From positions 1 through 64,000 of the forward strand of contig JABYQR010000037.1 in NCBI GenBank assembly GCA_022592445.1: a stretch of 64,000 nucleotides of DNA, in the 5' to 3' direction. The translations under genes and the position numbers were made by a program. Under the pieces are notes generated by a model that did no database searches, was not told the DNA's origin, and was given only the letters and a program-made list of their open reading frames with translations. The stretch is from Cytidiella melzeri. Its lineage: Eukaryota > Basidiomycota > Agaricomycetes > Polyporales > Irpicaceae. Shown here piece by piece: positions 24,003 through 34,839 of the stretch (position 1 is the stretch's first letter; each line of letters begins with the position of its first letter).

Positions 24003-24626
24003 TCAGAAGACACTGCCCTCCGGGGGCTGTGGCAGCTTGCGGTTGTTGAAGGACGCCATCTCCCTGCATTCGAATGAGTACAGAGTGGGATAGTATACCA
24101 GCCACACGTACCTTCGAATATCTACCAGGACCGTCTCGATGCTGCTACTTCTGGTCCAGTGCGCGAGGCATGGCAGCTTGGTGTTCTCGACCTTGCCGTC
24201 TACCTGGCTGACGAAGGGCAGATTTACCCTGGAAACGAATTGGACGGTAGGAGGCTGCTCTGGGTAGTGTTCTCCGCATACGATCTTGAGACTGTAAATA
24301 CGGTTCTCGTGTACGGTCTATAGTGCGAATGCATATAGATCAGTTATAGGTCTTGTCGCAGGCGATGTCTGCCGATCGATGCAGCACATAGAGAGAGACG
24401 GCGTGAAAAGCACTTACATGTCCTGGTCCAATTATCGTGCCGTTCCAGAAACTCATCATGATATCATCTCCGTCCTCGAGACCATACGAGCAAGAGCCAT
24501 CGCCAATGCCCTTCTCGCCTTTCTCGAGCTCTTCCAGCAGGCGGAAGTTGCGGGGAACTGAGTGCAGTCAATGGTCAATGTCACGAGTAGTCTAGCTGCG
24601 TTCGAGGAACGGTTACCTTTGGCCAT
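24003..24626 (-). CDS. MMS2: Ubiquitin-conjugating enzyme E2 variant, Mms2/Uev1 type
   Basis: Four exons on the minus strand (24626-24617, 24557-24418, 24317-24112, 24063-24003) join in phase to encode 138 residues, matching the family length of about 140. The first exon is only 10 nt (MAK plus one base). The protein reads [62 protein letters not shown], and ends RKLPQPPEG. The HPN box and catalytic-cysteine context of active E2s are absent, as in UEVs; one Cys occurs in LPCLAHW. With Ubc13 this protein builds K63-linked ubiquitin chains in post-replication DNA repair. It shares a short divergent promoter with the Hse1 gene. Very confident of the family. Confidence 0.94.
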
Positions 24627-24820
24627 GTTGAAGATAAAGTGGATGCTGAAGAGAAAGAAAGAGAAGTAGTACTAGTAAAGAGGTAAGTGGAATCTGGGTA
24701 AATGAGGTGACGGCGTTTGCCGAAGTGTATCTCATCGTAGACTGCGCCAAAACCCTGCCTTCGACATCTTCCACCCCCGTCATTTCTATTCACCGCAGAG
24801 CATTAGACGACGTTGAAGAC
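24627..24820. promoter_or_regulatory. Shared divergent promoter of the E2 variant and Hse1 genes
   Basis: The start codons of the two genes are only 194 bp apart in opposite directions, so both promoters lie here. I see no clear TATA box. Coupled regulation of two ubiquitin-system genes is possible but only inferred. Confidence 0.55.
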
Positions 24821-27515
24821 ATGTTCAGAGGCGGACAGCCGAACCCTTACGACGATATCGTCGGTGAGCTCTACATACAGGGATACTCATTGTAGGAGTC
24901 TGTACTGATTGGAGCGCGCAGCCAAGACGACGGACGAGAACTTGACGAGCGAGAATTGGGAGCTCATCATCACTTTATGCGACAAAGTAGTAGAAGAGGG
25001 AGAACAAGGGTAAGTATGCTCTTCTGATTCTTGTACAAGTCAAGTCCTGAAGACGATTGTAGGGCTCGCAATGTTATCGCAGCAATTCTGAAGCGACTGA
25101 TGCACCGGACTTCTAACGTCCAGTTGTATACCCTTACCCTAGCCGAGTCGCTGACGAAGAACTGTGGAATTGAAGTACATCGAGAGATGGCATCCAAGGC
25201 TTTTACGCAAGGCTTGGAGAAGCTCATCTCAGACAGGAATACACACGAGAAGGTCAGAAAAAGGGCGCTCGGACTGATCGCAGAGTGGGCTGGAGAATGG
25301 GAGAAGGACCCTACGCTCGGTATCATGGAGGAATGCTACACAAACCTCAAGTCCAAAGGCTACAAGTTCGATGGCCAGTCCGAGTCACCTCCCCCTCCGC
25401 AGGATGATCTGCTGCGCCGACAAGAAGAGGAGGAGCTTCAGCGTGTTTTGGAGATGTCCATGCACGACAAAGGCGGGCGCACCCAGTGGAACCAATACTC
25501 TCTCGCCTCATCGACAGGAGCTGGTGGCTCAGGATCGTCTTCGAACCTCCCTGGAACTTCAAGCTCTCGTCCGCAGACCCAGCCTCAAGCACAGCCGGTT
25601 TTCGGAGGATATGTTCCATCCTCTAGTCCCGCATTGCCTTCAGGAAACACGAGTGCGTCGGTGGCGGCCGCAGCAGCACCAGCCGCTTCAACCTACGTTC
25701 CTTCCAGTCCAGTATCTTCCGTAAAGTCACAGGACAACAGTCCGGTTGTTACTCGAGTTCGAGCTCTGCACACCTTTGAACCGACGGAGGCTGGAGAACT
25801 TGCATTTGACAAGGGTGACATTATCAAAGTCGTTGATCGTGGCTACAAGGATTGGTGGAGAGGTCAGCTGAAGGGCAGGACGGGTATTTTCCCTGTGAAC
25901 TATGTGGTAAGGTATCCCATCAGCTCAAGCTTGCAGCGATGCTAAGATGGTACATAGGAACCTCTCCCTGAGCCTACCGCTGCAGAAATTGCCAAGGAGG
26001 CTGAACAGGAAGCTGCAGTATTCTCACAAGCTGCGAACGTGGACCGATTGCTGCAGATGCTGCGGCAGATGGACCCTGCAAGGGACAACCTTGCCGACAA
26101 CGAAGAGATCCAGGTTTGCACGACGATTTGTGATCTGTTATAATGTTGACATCATATGCAGGAGCTCTACAGATCCTGCATGAGTGTACGGCCGAAAATT
26201 GTCAAGCTCATCGACAAATACAGTCAAAAGCGAGGTAACAGCAATGCATGGCATGACGTTACATATGATGATAACATGTCGTTTTCTCAGCCGATCTTGT
26301 TTCCATGAATGAGACCTTTGTGAAAGCTCGGACCATTTTCGATCGCATGATGGAAGACAGCTTGGCTAGGCATACAGGCGGTGGGTTGTTGTGGTTATGA
26401 ATAGCTTGCATATATATCAATATTGACCGCTTCCCTCAGGATACGATCCTCGCCCAGGTTATGGGCAGTCGCCATATCCTCATCCGGACCCTGGACCTCA
26501 GGGGTACGGTTGGAATCCGACTGGATTTGACCAAGGCGTGTATTCTGGCTACCCCCCTGCTGCCCCGTACCCTGGACCAGAACAGTATCCTCTTCAGCAG
26601 CCATACGTTGATCCTGCGGCTTACCAGCAGCATGGCCCAGGGTCGTACCCTCCTCAGCCGTACGGCCAGCCCGTCGGGCATACCCCCGCGCCTTACACAG
26701 CTCCTACCCCTCATCCTCAGCCTGTACCACAGTCCCAACCTTACGGAAATGTTCCTCAAACAACAGGTTACACCCCTGGTCCTACTCCTGCTACTGGTCC
26801 CCAAGGTCCTCCGGCACAGTCGCACATCGATCAAACTCAACCTCAGTATCAATCACAGCCGCAACATCAAGCGCAGCCTCAGTCTCAATCCCAGCCTCAG
26901 CCTCAGTCTCAACCTCAACCTCAACCTCAACCTCAACTTCAGCAGCAAGCGCAGCCACAGCAGCAGCAGCAAGTCGCCGGCCAGCCGGAGCCACAATCAC
27001 AACCTCATTCACAGCCGGAGCAGCAGCAATCACCGCCTCCGCAGCAAGCTGGTGGGCCACCATTCGTGTATGATCCCAATAGGACCTATCCAGACCCAAA
27101 CGTACAAGCTTGGGCTCAATATTACGCTCAGGGAGGCACAGACCCTACCGGCGCACTTTACTTCATCTCTGTCCCGGGAGTGAAAGAAGCCTCGCCTGTG
27201 CCGCCACCTGCTCAGAGTCAGCCAGATCCTGCGGCTCAACCACAGCGAGGTTACCAGCTGTACGATGGACCATCCGGCCAGGGAAACATTGCGAATACGG
27301 CACCGCTGAGCATTCGGCACGACAGCAACAACCAGCTGCCTGCGGCCCAGCCGCTGCAGTCCCACATACCGTACGGCGCATCGCCGTACCCCGCTGTTAA
27401 CGGAGCTACGAGCCCGTCACAGGATTATGGAGCGTTGCCGAGCCAGTTTTCTGCGCTGAGTGTAGGTGGGCCGGGTCAGCCTGCTGGGACACCTGGGGTT
27501 GGTGCACAAGCGTGA
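24821..27515 (+). CDS. HSE1: Hse1/STAM, ESCRT-0 subunit (VHS-UIM-SH3)
   Basis: Seven exons (24821-24863, 24922-25009, 25063-25906, 25958-26113, 26162-26234, 26291-26380, 26440-27515) in phase encode 789 residues. The N-terminal VHS domain (about 10-145) includes DENLTSENWELIITLCDKV and HREMASKAFTQGLEKLI. A ubiquitin-interacting motif follows (EEEELQRVLEMSM). The SH3 domain (about 273-325) contains ALHTFEP, DWWRGQLKGRTGIFPVNYV. A helical region (VDRLLQMLRQMDP and RPKIVKLIDKYSQK) probably binds Vps27. The C-terminal 350 residues are low-complexity Pro/Gln/Tyr, with a PQ/SQ repeat encoded near 26850-27020. With Vps27 it binds ubiquitinated cargo on endosomes for multivesicular-body sorting. All domains are intact and in family order. 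The start follows a stop-free but unlike 5' stretch; the ATG at 24821 fits MFRGGQPNPYDDIV. Confidence 0.95.
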
Positions 27516-27985
27516 GGTAGTGCGGTAGGAGTCTGTGATAAGTCTCGGACGATGGACATGTATCGTAATGTATGTGGACGGAATGTGTTCTGCTTTTCTC
27601 CCCTTCGCTATACGCAAGTTGTGTGATGAGCGGCATACGAGTTTGTGTTGATCGATTTCGAAACCCGTGCGATTCAGGCCCACACTGGTGATGTGCTCGA
27701 GAATTTACACGACGGGCGGACGCATTTCATGTTACACGTACGGTCGTCCGTGTATACAATTAAATTTTTCTGGCAGCTGAGGATACCTGATTTGATTGAT
27801 CACCTCCCAAAGGTTTCTCAAGAACAAGAAGATACTACGTAGTACGGACCGATGATCACCATAGAAGTCCATAATTTGTACAGGAAGAGTCAGGTCTGAA
27901 AGGAGTGGCAGAGATACATGCAGGAATAGAGTTACAACGAAGTGACAGTAAGTAGATGGAGGCTCGAAGTACAAGCTGTGAGAAA
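27516..27985. other. Intergenic between convergent genes
   Basis: 3' flanks of Hse1 (+) and the membrane-protein gene (-). No other feature recognised. Confidence 0.4.
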
Positions 27986-29493
27986 TCAAACTCGCCCGAA
28001 GCTGGGAGAATATGCAGGAGGGAGTAGCTCTGATGCACTGCCGAACGGTCCACCAGCTAGCCTGACACCACCGTCTGTCTCTCGTACCGTCTTTGGGGTT
28101 CGAGTTTGTGAGACGACCGGCGGAGTCGGAGTCGGGTGCGACAAGTCAACGAGTGTGTTGTTGCTGGCGGGGAAATGATGAGTACGAGTTGCGGCCACTG
28201 GAGAAGTAAGGTCCAAGAAGGACTCTGACGAGTACATCGAGACGCTCTCTGGAGCTGGTTCTGCAATGTGAGCGATCCGAAGACCTGTTGGTGCGTGTTC
28301 CTTCATCATAGAGGTACCTGAGTTGAGTGGCCTCATCGACTCGTTGTCTACGAGATTTGTGTTTTTACCAGCATCAGAGACCACGCACACAAAAACAAAG
28401 ATTAGGATGGGGCTCACCGATAGAACGCCTTTCGCCCGAGAACGCGGTGATGACTACTCGCTGTCGCCGTCGCCGGACGAGATACGTGATTCCGATAATC
28501 GCAAGAATAGCCACCGCCACAGCAGCCACTACTCCTGCGACCACGTACTTTGTGGGATTGGTCTTTGGCGAGGTCGTGGCAAACGCAGGGGTCGCGGACG
28601 GGATGAGACCGGTGGATCCGTCGCTCGCGCTCGGTATGTTACTACCTGAAACATACACAGTCGGACTCGAACCTTGGTCTGGCAGCGAGGTTTGTGCACT
28701 GGTGGGAGATACAGCCAACGAGCTAGGCAGCTCAGACTCTGACGGTTCTGGGAAGGAGGTCACCTGCGACGGAATGGCGTCGTCCGATGTTGCACTTGAC
28801 ACGGATGGCAAGAGAGATGGTGTGGGAGACGGCTGCTGCACAGGAATTGTGGGGTCTGCAGCATTTGTAGGCGCAGGCGATGAAACAGAGGTAGCTGGTG
28901 AGCTAGGCACCGAGGTACCGGGTTCGGCTGGCAGAACTTGCATAAAGTCGAAAAAGTACACGGCATTGTCGGTGCTGGTTCGCTTGATGGTGAGGGTGTG
29001 TTCTCCAGCGGAAAGGTTGCTCGCTGAAAAGAACAAAACGGTGTCTTCAGGCTCCGTCCCTGTGACCTCGGGAGCGGTGAAGGTCGTTGGAGTCGAGCCA
29101 TCTACGCTGTAGGTAGAAACAGGCGTTCCAAACGAAGCCGTGATACCGACAGGGCCGTATACGGATATCGCTGAACCTGAGAAGACAAGTGAGGATGTGT
29201 TACACTAGAGGATGCGAAGAATATGTATTACCTGAAAACGTGTATTCTATCGCGGCACCTGCAGTGTCCGTTCTATGCATGGTGCTGAGTTGTGTGCAAA
29301 ATGAGCTAGGCTTGTGCGTGGAACAAATTATGACATACTTATTGTACCCAGGAGCAAATCCTTCTTCGAACCATAACCCGACATAGTTGATGGCTGGACT
29401 GGTATCGTCAATGGTGTTCATGAGTTGGCGAGGCGAATGTGACTTGAGGGTGTCTGAACGAAAATGCTGGCCAAGTATCATTCCTCTCTTCAT
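27986..29493 (-). CDS. Single-pass membrane protein with Ser/Thr/Pro-rich stalk
   Basis: Minus-strand exons 29493-29339, 29284-29232, 29176-28418 and 28347-27986 are in phase and encode 442 residues from the ATG at 29493 (a start at 29421 also fits). The ectodomain reads IDDTSPAINYVGLW, AAIEYTFSGSAISVYGPVG and SAGEHTLTIKR, a beta-rich pattern common in mushroom surface proteins. Next is a stalk rich in Ser, Pro and Thr, then one strong membrane helix (YVVAGVVAAVAVAILAIIGI) followed by VRRRRQR, which fits a cytosolic tail of about 140 residues ending at 27986. The odd point is the missing signal peptide: no hydrophobic leader precedes the ectodomain in the open frame, so an upstream exon may have been missed or the 5' end lost. 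Role unknown; perhaps a wall or surface sensor. The exon structure is well supported, the start is not. Confidence 0.72.
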
Positions 29494-30352
29494 CAAAGGA
29501 GTGGAAGAGCTTCGAGCTTGCGAGCGAAGGGGAAGGATGAAAGAGCAGTCGATGCTTGGAAAACCTTGGGCATGCGCCTACTTCTCTCTCATCATGATAT
29601 CAATTGCAGCGTGTAGCATTGGAATGATAAGAAGGCTGAAACTGACGTTTTGGAGATGGACACATTGTGGACACGGACGACCTTGTGAATCTCCTCTGTA
29701 AAAATGGCTATCTGACTGAGGTGGATCATCCCCTGTGCGCATCTTGAACGCGAGAATGACCAGAGCATCTGCAGGATCAAATGATGCATCGTCAGGCCAA
29801 CAGAACTCAACATGAGTGTGCTCGACTGATTGATATCGATCGCTGGTTTTCACAAACAGCTGTCGCGACTGGCATGAGCCGCGGTGGTAGTGTCGACCTC
29901 CAAGACTCTGTGTCGAACGCTGGAAATAAAGCACTCCCACCCCTGCGAACAGCGTCGCCGACGTCCATCCCACGGAATGGACTATTACGGGTCAAGCCTC
30001 CCTTAAGTGCGAGCCGCGCCGCGTGTTATCTGACAAGAAGAGAAAATTGTCAGCTGCTCGAACGAGTTACGAGTAACAAATAGCCTCAGAACTGGACCGC
30101 ATGTGCATTGTGCACTCAACATACCTGGTGCAATGTACAAGTTATCTCGAGCCAGCTTGCCCCTCGGATATCTTTACAGATGAGCACTACTGTGCAGCAG
30201 AAACTCCACTAGTCCGAGTCATTGAGCTAGTCGTGCAAGGACGCATGGTAGACGCGCACCAACAAGGGTCTGACCCCGACTGAGACAGACCCGCAGACAA
30301 CGTCGGGCATGGCGGCTTCAAGCAGCAGCCTCATCTCTTCACAGCGACAACC
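29494..30352. other. Intergenic between divergent genes
   Basis: A minus-strand open frame (29973-29578) reads plausibly in parts (FCWPDDASFDPADALVI) but matches nothing I know and has no consistent splice to the membrane-protein gene. It might hold that gene's missing 5' exon. Otherwise nothing seen. Confidence 0.3.
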
Positions 30353-31688
30353 ATGGTCAAGATATCTCCCCTCAGCGTCCCCTTCGTGAAGTGGCACACT
30401 ATTCCGCCAGTGGACACCGCAGGATACGACTTGACCGGCAAAACAGTCCTTCTAGTCGGAGGATGCAGCGGAATAGGCTATGAAATATCTCGCCACCTGG
30501 TCAAATTGAACCCAGCTGTGCTTGTGGTCACTGGGCGAAACCCATCTGTAGGCAAAGCTGTCGTCTCAGGTATGTACGTTGGCATACACGCTCATTCGAA
30601 GCCACGGCTCATCTCCAACCAGAGCTGCGACAAATTGCTGGAAACAGCACGGTTGAATTCATGCAGCTAGATCTAGCGTCCTTTGCATCGGTGTCCAACG
30701 CGGCCTGTCAGTTCTCCGAGAAATGGCCAAACGGACTAGACGTCCTCATGTGCAACTCTGGTACCATGACACGCATATACTCGTCCACCGAGGATGGGTG
30801 GGAGAGTAGGTACGTATCCAAGCTCAAGTCTGGGTCATCAGCTCGCTCAAGAGTAACATATACTAGCTTGCAAGTCAACCACTTATCGACGACGCTCCTC
30901 ACTCTGCTCCTCCTCCCATCACTAGCTCGTTCTCCAGAACCTCGGATTGTGCTCACCACAAGTGATGCCCACGGCATGCTCAAAAACACCTCGGAGCTGC
31001 AAGGCACGCATGTTCTCCGCAAATTGTCAGACAAAGACTACTGCGCCCAAAGTCGAACGTACGGCTCAATAATCCATTGTACCTCTTTTGTCACTTATCT
31101 CATGTACACACAGAGCGATGGACGACCGATACGGCATAACGAAAAGTACGACTACATTCGTTTCGCCCGGCTCATGCACCACTCTGACTCTTCTTGTCGA
31201 GTGTTCAACATCTTCACCGCGCACACCCTAGCCTCCCGTCTGTCCCACATCAAACACGCCGCCGACAGCAACATCCCGAAATTCACCGTGGTCTCTGCCA
31301 ACCCAGGTTTCACCCGATCTGGGTTGATGGACGAGTTTCGCGCGATCGGCGTTGTCGTACGATTGCTCCTCACGTTCCTGATATGGCTCTGCGCACGAAC
31401 GACAGAAGAAGGCAGCCGGACCATCCTGCACGCGGCGTTGCTGCCTCCCTCTAACTCTATCAACGGAAAGTACTTTTCTAACGGTAGAGTGGAGGAGGAG
31501 AGTGACTATGTGATAAGCAGCGAAGGTAGGGCTGTGGAGAAGGTGATTTGGGTATGTGTTTTGTTTTACTGCCTGTCATGTGTCGAGCGAAACGACATGT
31601 TCTCAACGTTATTTTCCCGTAGGACGAAACCATCGATATACTCTGCGCAGTCGATAGTCGCGTCGCAGACATCGTGAAGGTGTACTAG
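30353..31688 (+). CDS. Short-chain dehydrogenase/reductase (retinol-dehydrogenase-like)
   Basis: Six exons (30353-30569, 30623-30809, 30867-31058, 31114-31145, 31202-31551, 31623-31688) in phase encode 347 residues. The cofactor loop is GGCSGIG (about 36-42); most SDRs have Thr-Gly at its start, here Val-Gly. Other landmarks are MQLDLASF (acidic residue of the second cofactor site), MCNSG (the NAG-like motif), SLQVNHLSTTLLTLLLLPSL, the catalytic serine in LTTSDAHG and YGITK (Tyr 205, Lys 209). PNPGFTRSG-type residues (SANPGFTRSG) follow. Exon 4 is only 32 nt and carries most of the catalytic YxxxK. A hydrophobic stretch (AIGVVVRLLLTFLIWLCA) may attach the protein to a membrane. Substrate cannot be told from sequence. 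No metabolite cluster surrounds it. Intact and probably active. Confidence 0.88.
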
Positions 31689-32199
31689 ATGTAAGCACCG
31701 TCGTTTTGTTTACCACCCCTGACTCGGACATCTCACCGGCTGGCTCAAGCATAGCAGTAGAAACCCTAGACAGACATCCCTACTTCTTCGCCAATACATC
31801 TCATTTGGACTCCGTGCTTGTCATTGAGTATAACTCGCGTGACCCCGCCTTTAGAATCTACAAAGTCAACAATCACTCTCGTCCACGAGCAATACACGTT
31901 TGAATTCTCAAACTCCGCGCAGAGCCGTACGCAACATGCGACTAGCTACATCACGTCGGTCTAATCGGGATTCAGGCAACCAAGCTATGCAGTCATGATA
32001 GAGCCAAAAATACGATCATCACAGTCTACACGAGCAAACACGGACGTACAATATAGTGTGAGTATCCATTCATTCCACCAGAGTCGTGAACACCACCGTG
32101 GTGCATAGGTCCGAGACCATGTCAGCCACTCTAGTCCCAACCGTCTCCGCATTGCTTCGGCATGTCCAACCTGCGCCCTTGGCGCTGCTCCCACGGAAA
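31689..32199. other. Intergenic between convergent genes
   Basis: No coding pattern or repeat recognised between the dehydrogenase (+) and the hypothetical gene (-). Confidence 0.4.
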
Positions 32200-33706
32200 T
32201 TATCTTGCTCGCTTCGCGGGCATGATATTCCTTGTTTCAAAGTCGAACATAGGTACCGGAATACCTACAGGGCGAGGTAAAGGAGCAGGGACAGAGACCG
32301 GGAGCTCGATACACTTGGTAGGGGAGGAAGAAGGGGTATGAGGGACAACTGGTTTTGAGAAGCGGACTTGAGCTTTAGTTGGACTTGAAGCCGAAGCAGA
32401 TGGGGCGGTAGCGTCGGATTGTAAGCTTGCTGTACGTTTTCTCTCGTATTCGTCCCAGGACATGTACAGGTCGTCGTCAGAGTTCAGGTTTTGTTCCTCT
32501 TCGTGGTCATCTCTGTCGGCGCTGTTTGCGTCGTCGTGGACTAGATGCTCTACGCTTGCTTCGTCATCTTCGCTTCTCGAGACTGTACGTGATACTGTTG
32601 ATGCCTGTACCAAAGTGGTGGGGACAGTTGTTGGCTTTGGAATATACGGTTGTGCTGGTATGTGTGCTGAAGTTGGGGTTGGTAGAGGTGTTGGTACTGT
32701 GACGTGCGTTCTACTCGGGGCGAACTGTTCTGTTGATTGAGTTGGTTGTTGTGAAGGTGATGATGCGTAAAATTCGGGAGGGAGAATAGGTGGGAGTAGA
32801 GTGGTAGGGTATACTGGTCGTCGAGTCTTCCAATCCATCACAAACCCATCAGACCTGACAATGATAATAAGGTCGTTACTGAGGAATTATCTGGAGCGCA
32901 ACGCTAGGAGGTACGCACATGAACATGGCCGACATGACCTGCAGACCGGACGCAAACCCCCTCGCACAAATCCACCGCTTCTGCTCTTCGACCCACACCC
33001 TCCTGTTTTCATGATGGCTCGTGTGTGTGCGTTGGCATTGTGCGGGAATCTCATGTGTTGGTACGTGCCATACACCAGAGGTCGTCGGCTCGGGTGGAAA
33101 GTACGAATAAGGGTTGAGCAGAACATGCTGTGGCTTGACGTCAGGAGAGATCGAGCGAACAGAGAGCGAGCGGCGAGGCGGCTCTTGTACGGGCCTAGGA
33201 CTGGGAGTAGGTGTAGATGGGCCAACTTCTGTTGCCGCCGGTGCAACGAACGAAGCTCTGTGTCGTGGCTTCTGTCTGGGTGGCCGATCCGTCAAACCAG
33301 TAGGTTGGAATAGAGGAATTGGTGGTATTGGAACACCAACAGGCCGAGGCCCAGATATCTCCCAAGGTAGGGACTGGGAAGAACCTGGGGCAATAACGAT
33401 GGAGATTCGTCGGCCGTTGTGAGCTGGCAAGCGGATCTTGCGAGGCAGGCTCTGGGTTGACTGAGGCGGTGGCATCGAGAGGTCTGGAGAAGGGGAGGTC
33501 CTAGCGGTGGACAGACTAGCGACGGTGGAGATACTAGCGGTCGACGGGGAGGAAGGTGAAGATGTGGAGGCAGCAGCAGAGGTAGAGGTAGAGGAGGATA
33601 TGGTGCTGCTCCTCCTCAGACGAGCAGACCGTCTGGGTGCTAAGGGCTCTTGCATATCGTCGTGGCCCTCATCGTCCTCGGCGGCACGCTTTCCTAGGTT
33701 GGGCAT
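32200..33706 (-). CDS. Hypothetical, disordered protein with a basic N-terminus
   Basis: Two minus-strand exons, 33706-32919 and 32854-32200, joined by a 64-nt intron in phase, encode 480 residues. The N-terminus is basic and Ser-rich (RRSARLRRSS), followed by a Ser/Thr/Ala run. The motif PRPVGVPIP appears in the middle and again near the C-terminus as PRPVGIPVP. The intron junction reads FMSDGFVMDWKTRRPVYP. An acidic segment (DDHEEEQNLNSDDD) precedes WDEYERKRTAS. I recognise no domain; the composition and basic patches could suit a nuclear protein. The clean phases and conserved-looking junction argue that it is real. Its promoter carries a 296-bp transposon from 136 bp upstream of the start. 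Confidence 0.68.
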
Positions 33707-33841
33707 CAGGGTGAGTGAGTAGTATGCTGCTAGGTATGTTGTGCGTGTATAGTAGATGAGGGAGCTAGTTCGATGACAGTAGAGTGAGAGTGAGGCCGTA
33801 GACGTACCTTGTTGGAGGACAGGGCCGTAAGATAAGTAGTA

Positions 33842-34137
33842 CTGTACTGGCACGACCTAAGGTTCGCGGCTTGTGACCGTGACCCTCAGATGTTCGAAGA
33901 TTCGGAAGTTCAGGACACGCAGTGACCTGTGACCAACGAACATCTGAAAGTACCAATGGGCGCCTGTGTGTGCGCAGAGTGCTCCCCTCAAAAACATATG
34001 GGGTAATATTATAAGCGCCTGAGGTCACACACCCAGCCGAAAGTTCGCGAGGGTCTGTGACCTGTGACCGATGTTCAAAATGACGATGTTCGGAGGCCTT
34101 GTGACCGTGACCCGAACCTTAGGTCGTGCCAGTACAG
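33842..34137. mobile_element. 296-bp MITE with 25-bp perfect TIRs
   Basis: The left end (33842-33866, starting CTGTACTGGCACGACC) and right end (34113-34137) are perfect inverted repeats of 25 bp, flanked by TA on both sides (33840-33841 and 34138-34139); the match extends two bases into the flanks. No coding. The interior is packed with TGTGACC units, including the direct copies TTGTGACCGTGACC at 33871-33884 and 34099-34112. It differs in TIR sequence from the 699-bp element at 21.2 kb, so it is another family. Confidence 0.82.
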
Positions 34138-34352
34138 TACTCACGATTGTCCGAGTCGTCCTTAAGGTAATAAGCGCCTGTGGCATGAATTCAACTCCTC
34201 CATGGCGACGAGGACGACGATGACGACCACAACCATGTTCTTGTTCTACTCTGACTGGAAGACACCTTAAACTCGTTTGCTATACACCACATCTCATCTA
34301 AGCACGCTAATCTGAAACCTGCGCCTATGTTACTCTCAATGTTTCTACCCCA

Positions 34353-34446
34353 AGCCCCTAATTCGCCCATACACCGGCCGCCAATGCAGTCCAGGACGAA
34401 ACATTCGCACTGTACTGTTGTCTCTTGATCAACAAGCGTGGCCCGC
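34353..34446 (-). repeat. Repeat copy 1 (blocks A then B on the minus strand)
   Basis: A 52-bp block B (34353-34404) is identical to 42219-42270 in the opposite orientation. The adjoining block A (about 34409-34446) matches 42270-42305 with a few changes. Read on the minus strand the order is A then B. It lies in the gap between two minus-strand genes and is not clearly coding. Confidence 0.8.
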
Positions 34447-34839
34447 ACGACCAACACCTTAAAACATGCATATATTATACAAGCGTAAAATAAAAGAGAT
34501 TCCAAACACACACATAAGCTATGTCTAATCCGAGACCAGGATAGGTGATCACCATCTAAAATGAGCTCGAGAAATCCCAACACGCACACAGACCAGTTCC
34601 AGTCCATGGTAGAGTGGTTTAAAGAATGGACGGACGGATCTACGGGCATGGAGACGGAGGAAAAAATGAGGGCCTTTGATGCGACGTGATGTGAGTGTAC
34701 CTGCACAAATATGCAGGCGAGGATGAGGATGAAAAATATGAGATAAGAAGGATGCTAAATGTCAGATACGAAGCACTATAAGCGGGTGGTGGTAGGGCAA
34801 ACGAACAAAGTATACATCCACTCCATCTCGTCTCAGAAC
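34447..34839. other. 3' flank of the KTVSF-protein gene
   Basis: AT-rich stretches, probably the 3' UTR of the minus-strand gene ending at 34840. No other feature seen. Confidence 0.35.

Noticed and set aside
26850..27020. CRISPR-like or satellite array at the CCTCAG/CAACCT repeats
   Set aside because: The repeats are in-frame Pro-Gln/Ser-Gln codons of Hse1 with no unique spacers.
26791..27099. Minus-strand frame rich in Val/Glu/Ala over Hse1
   Set aside because: It is the mirror of the Pro/Gln repeat coding sequence of Hse1 and has no independent support.
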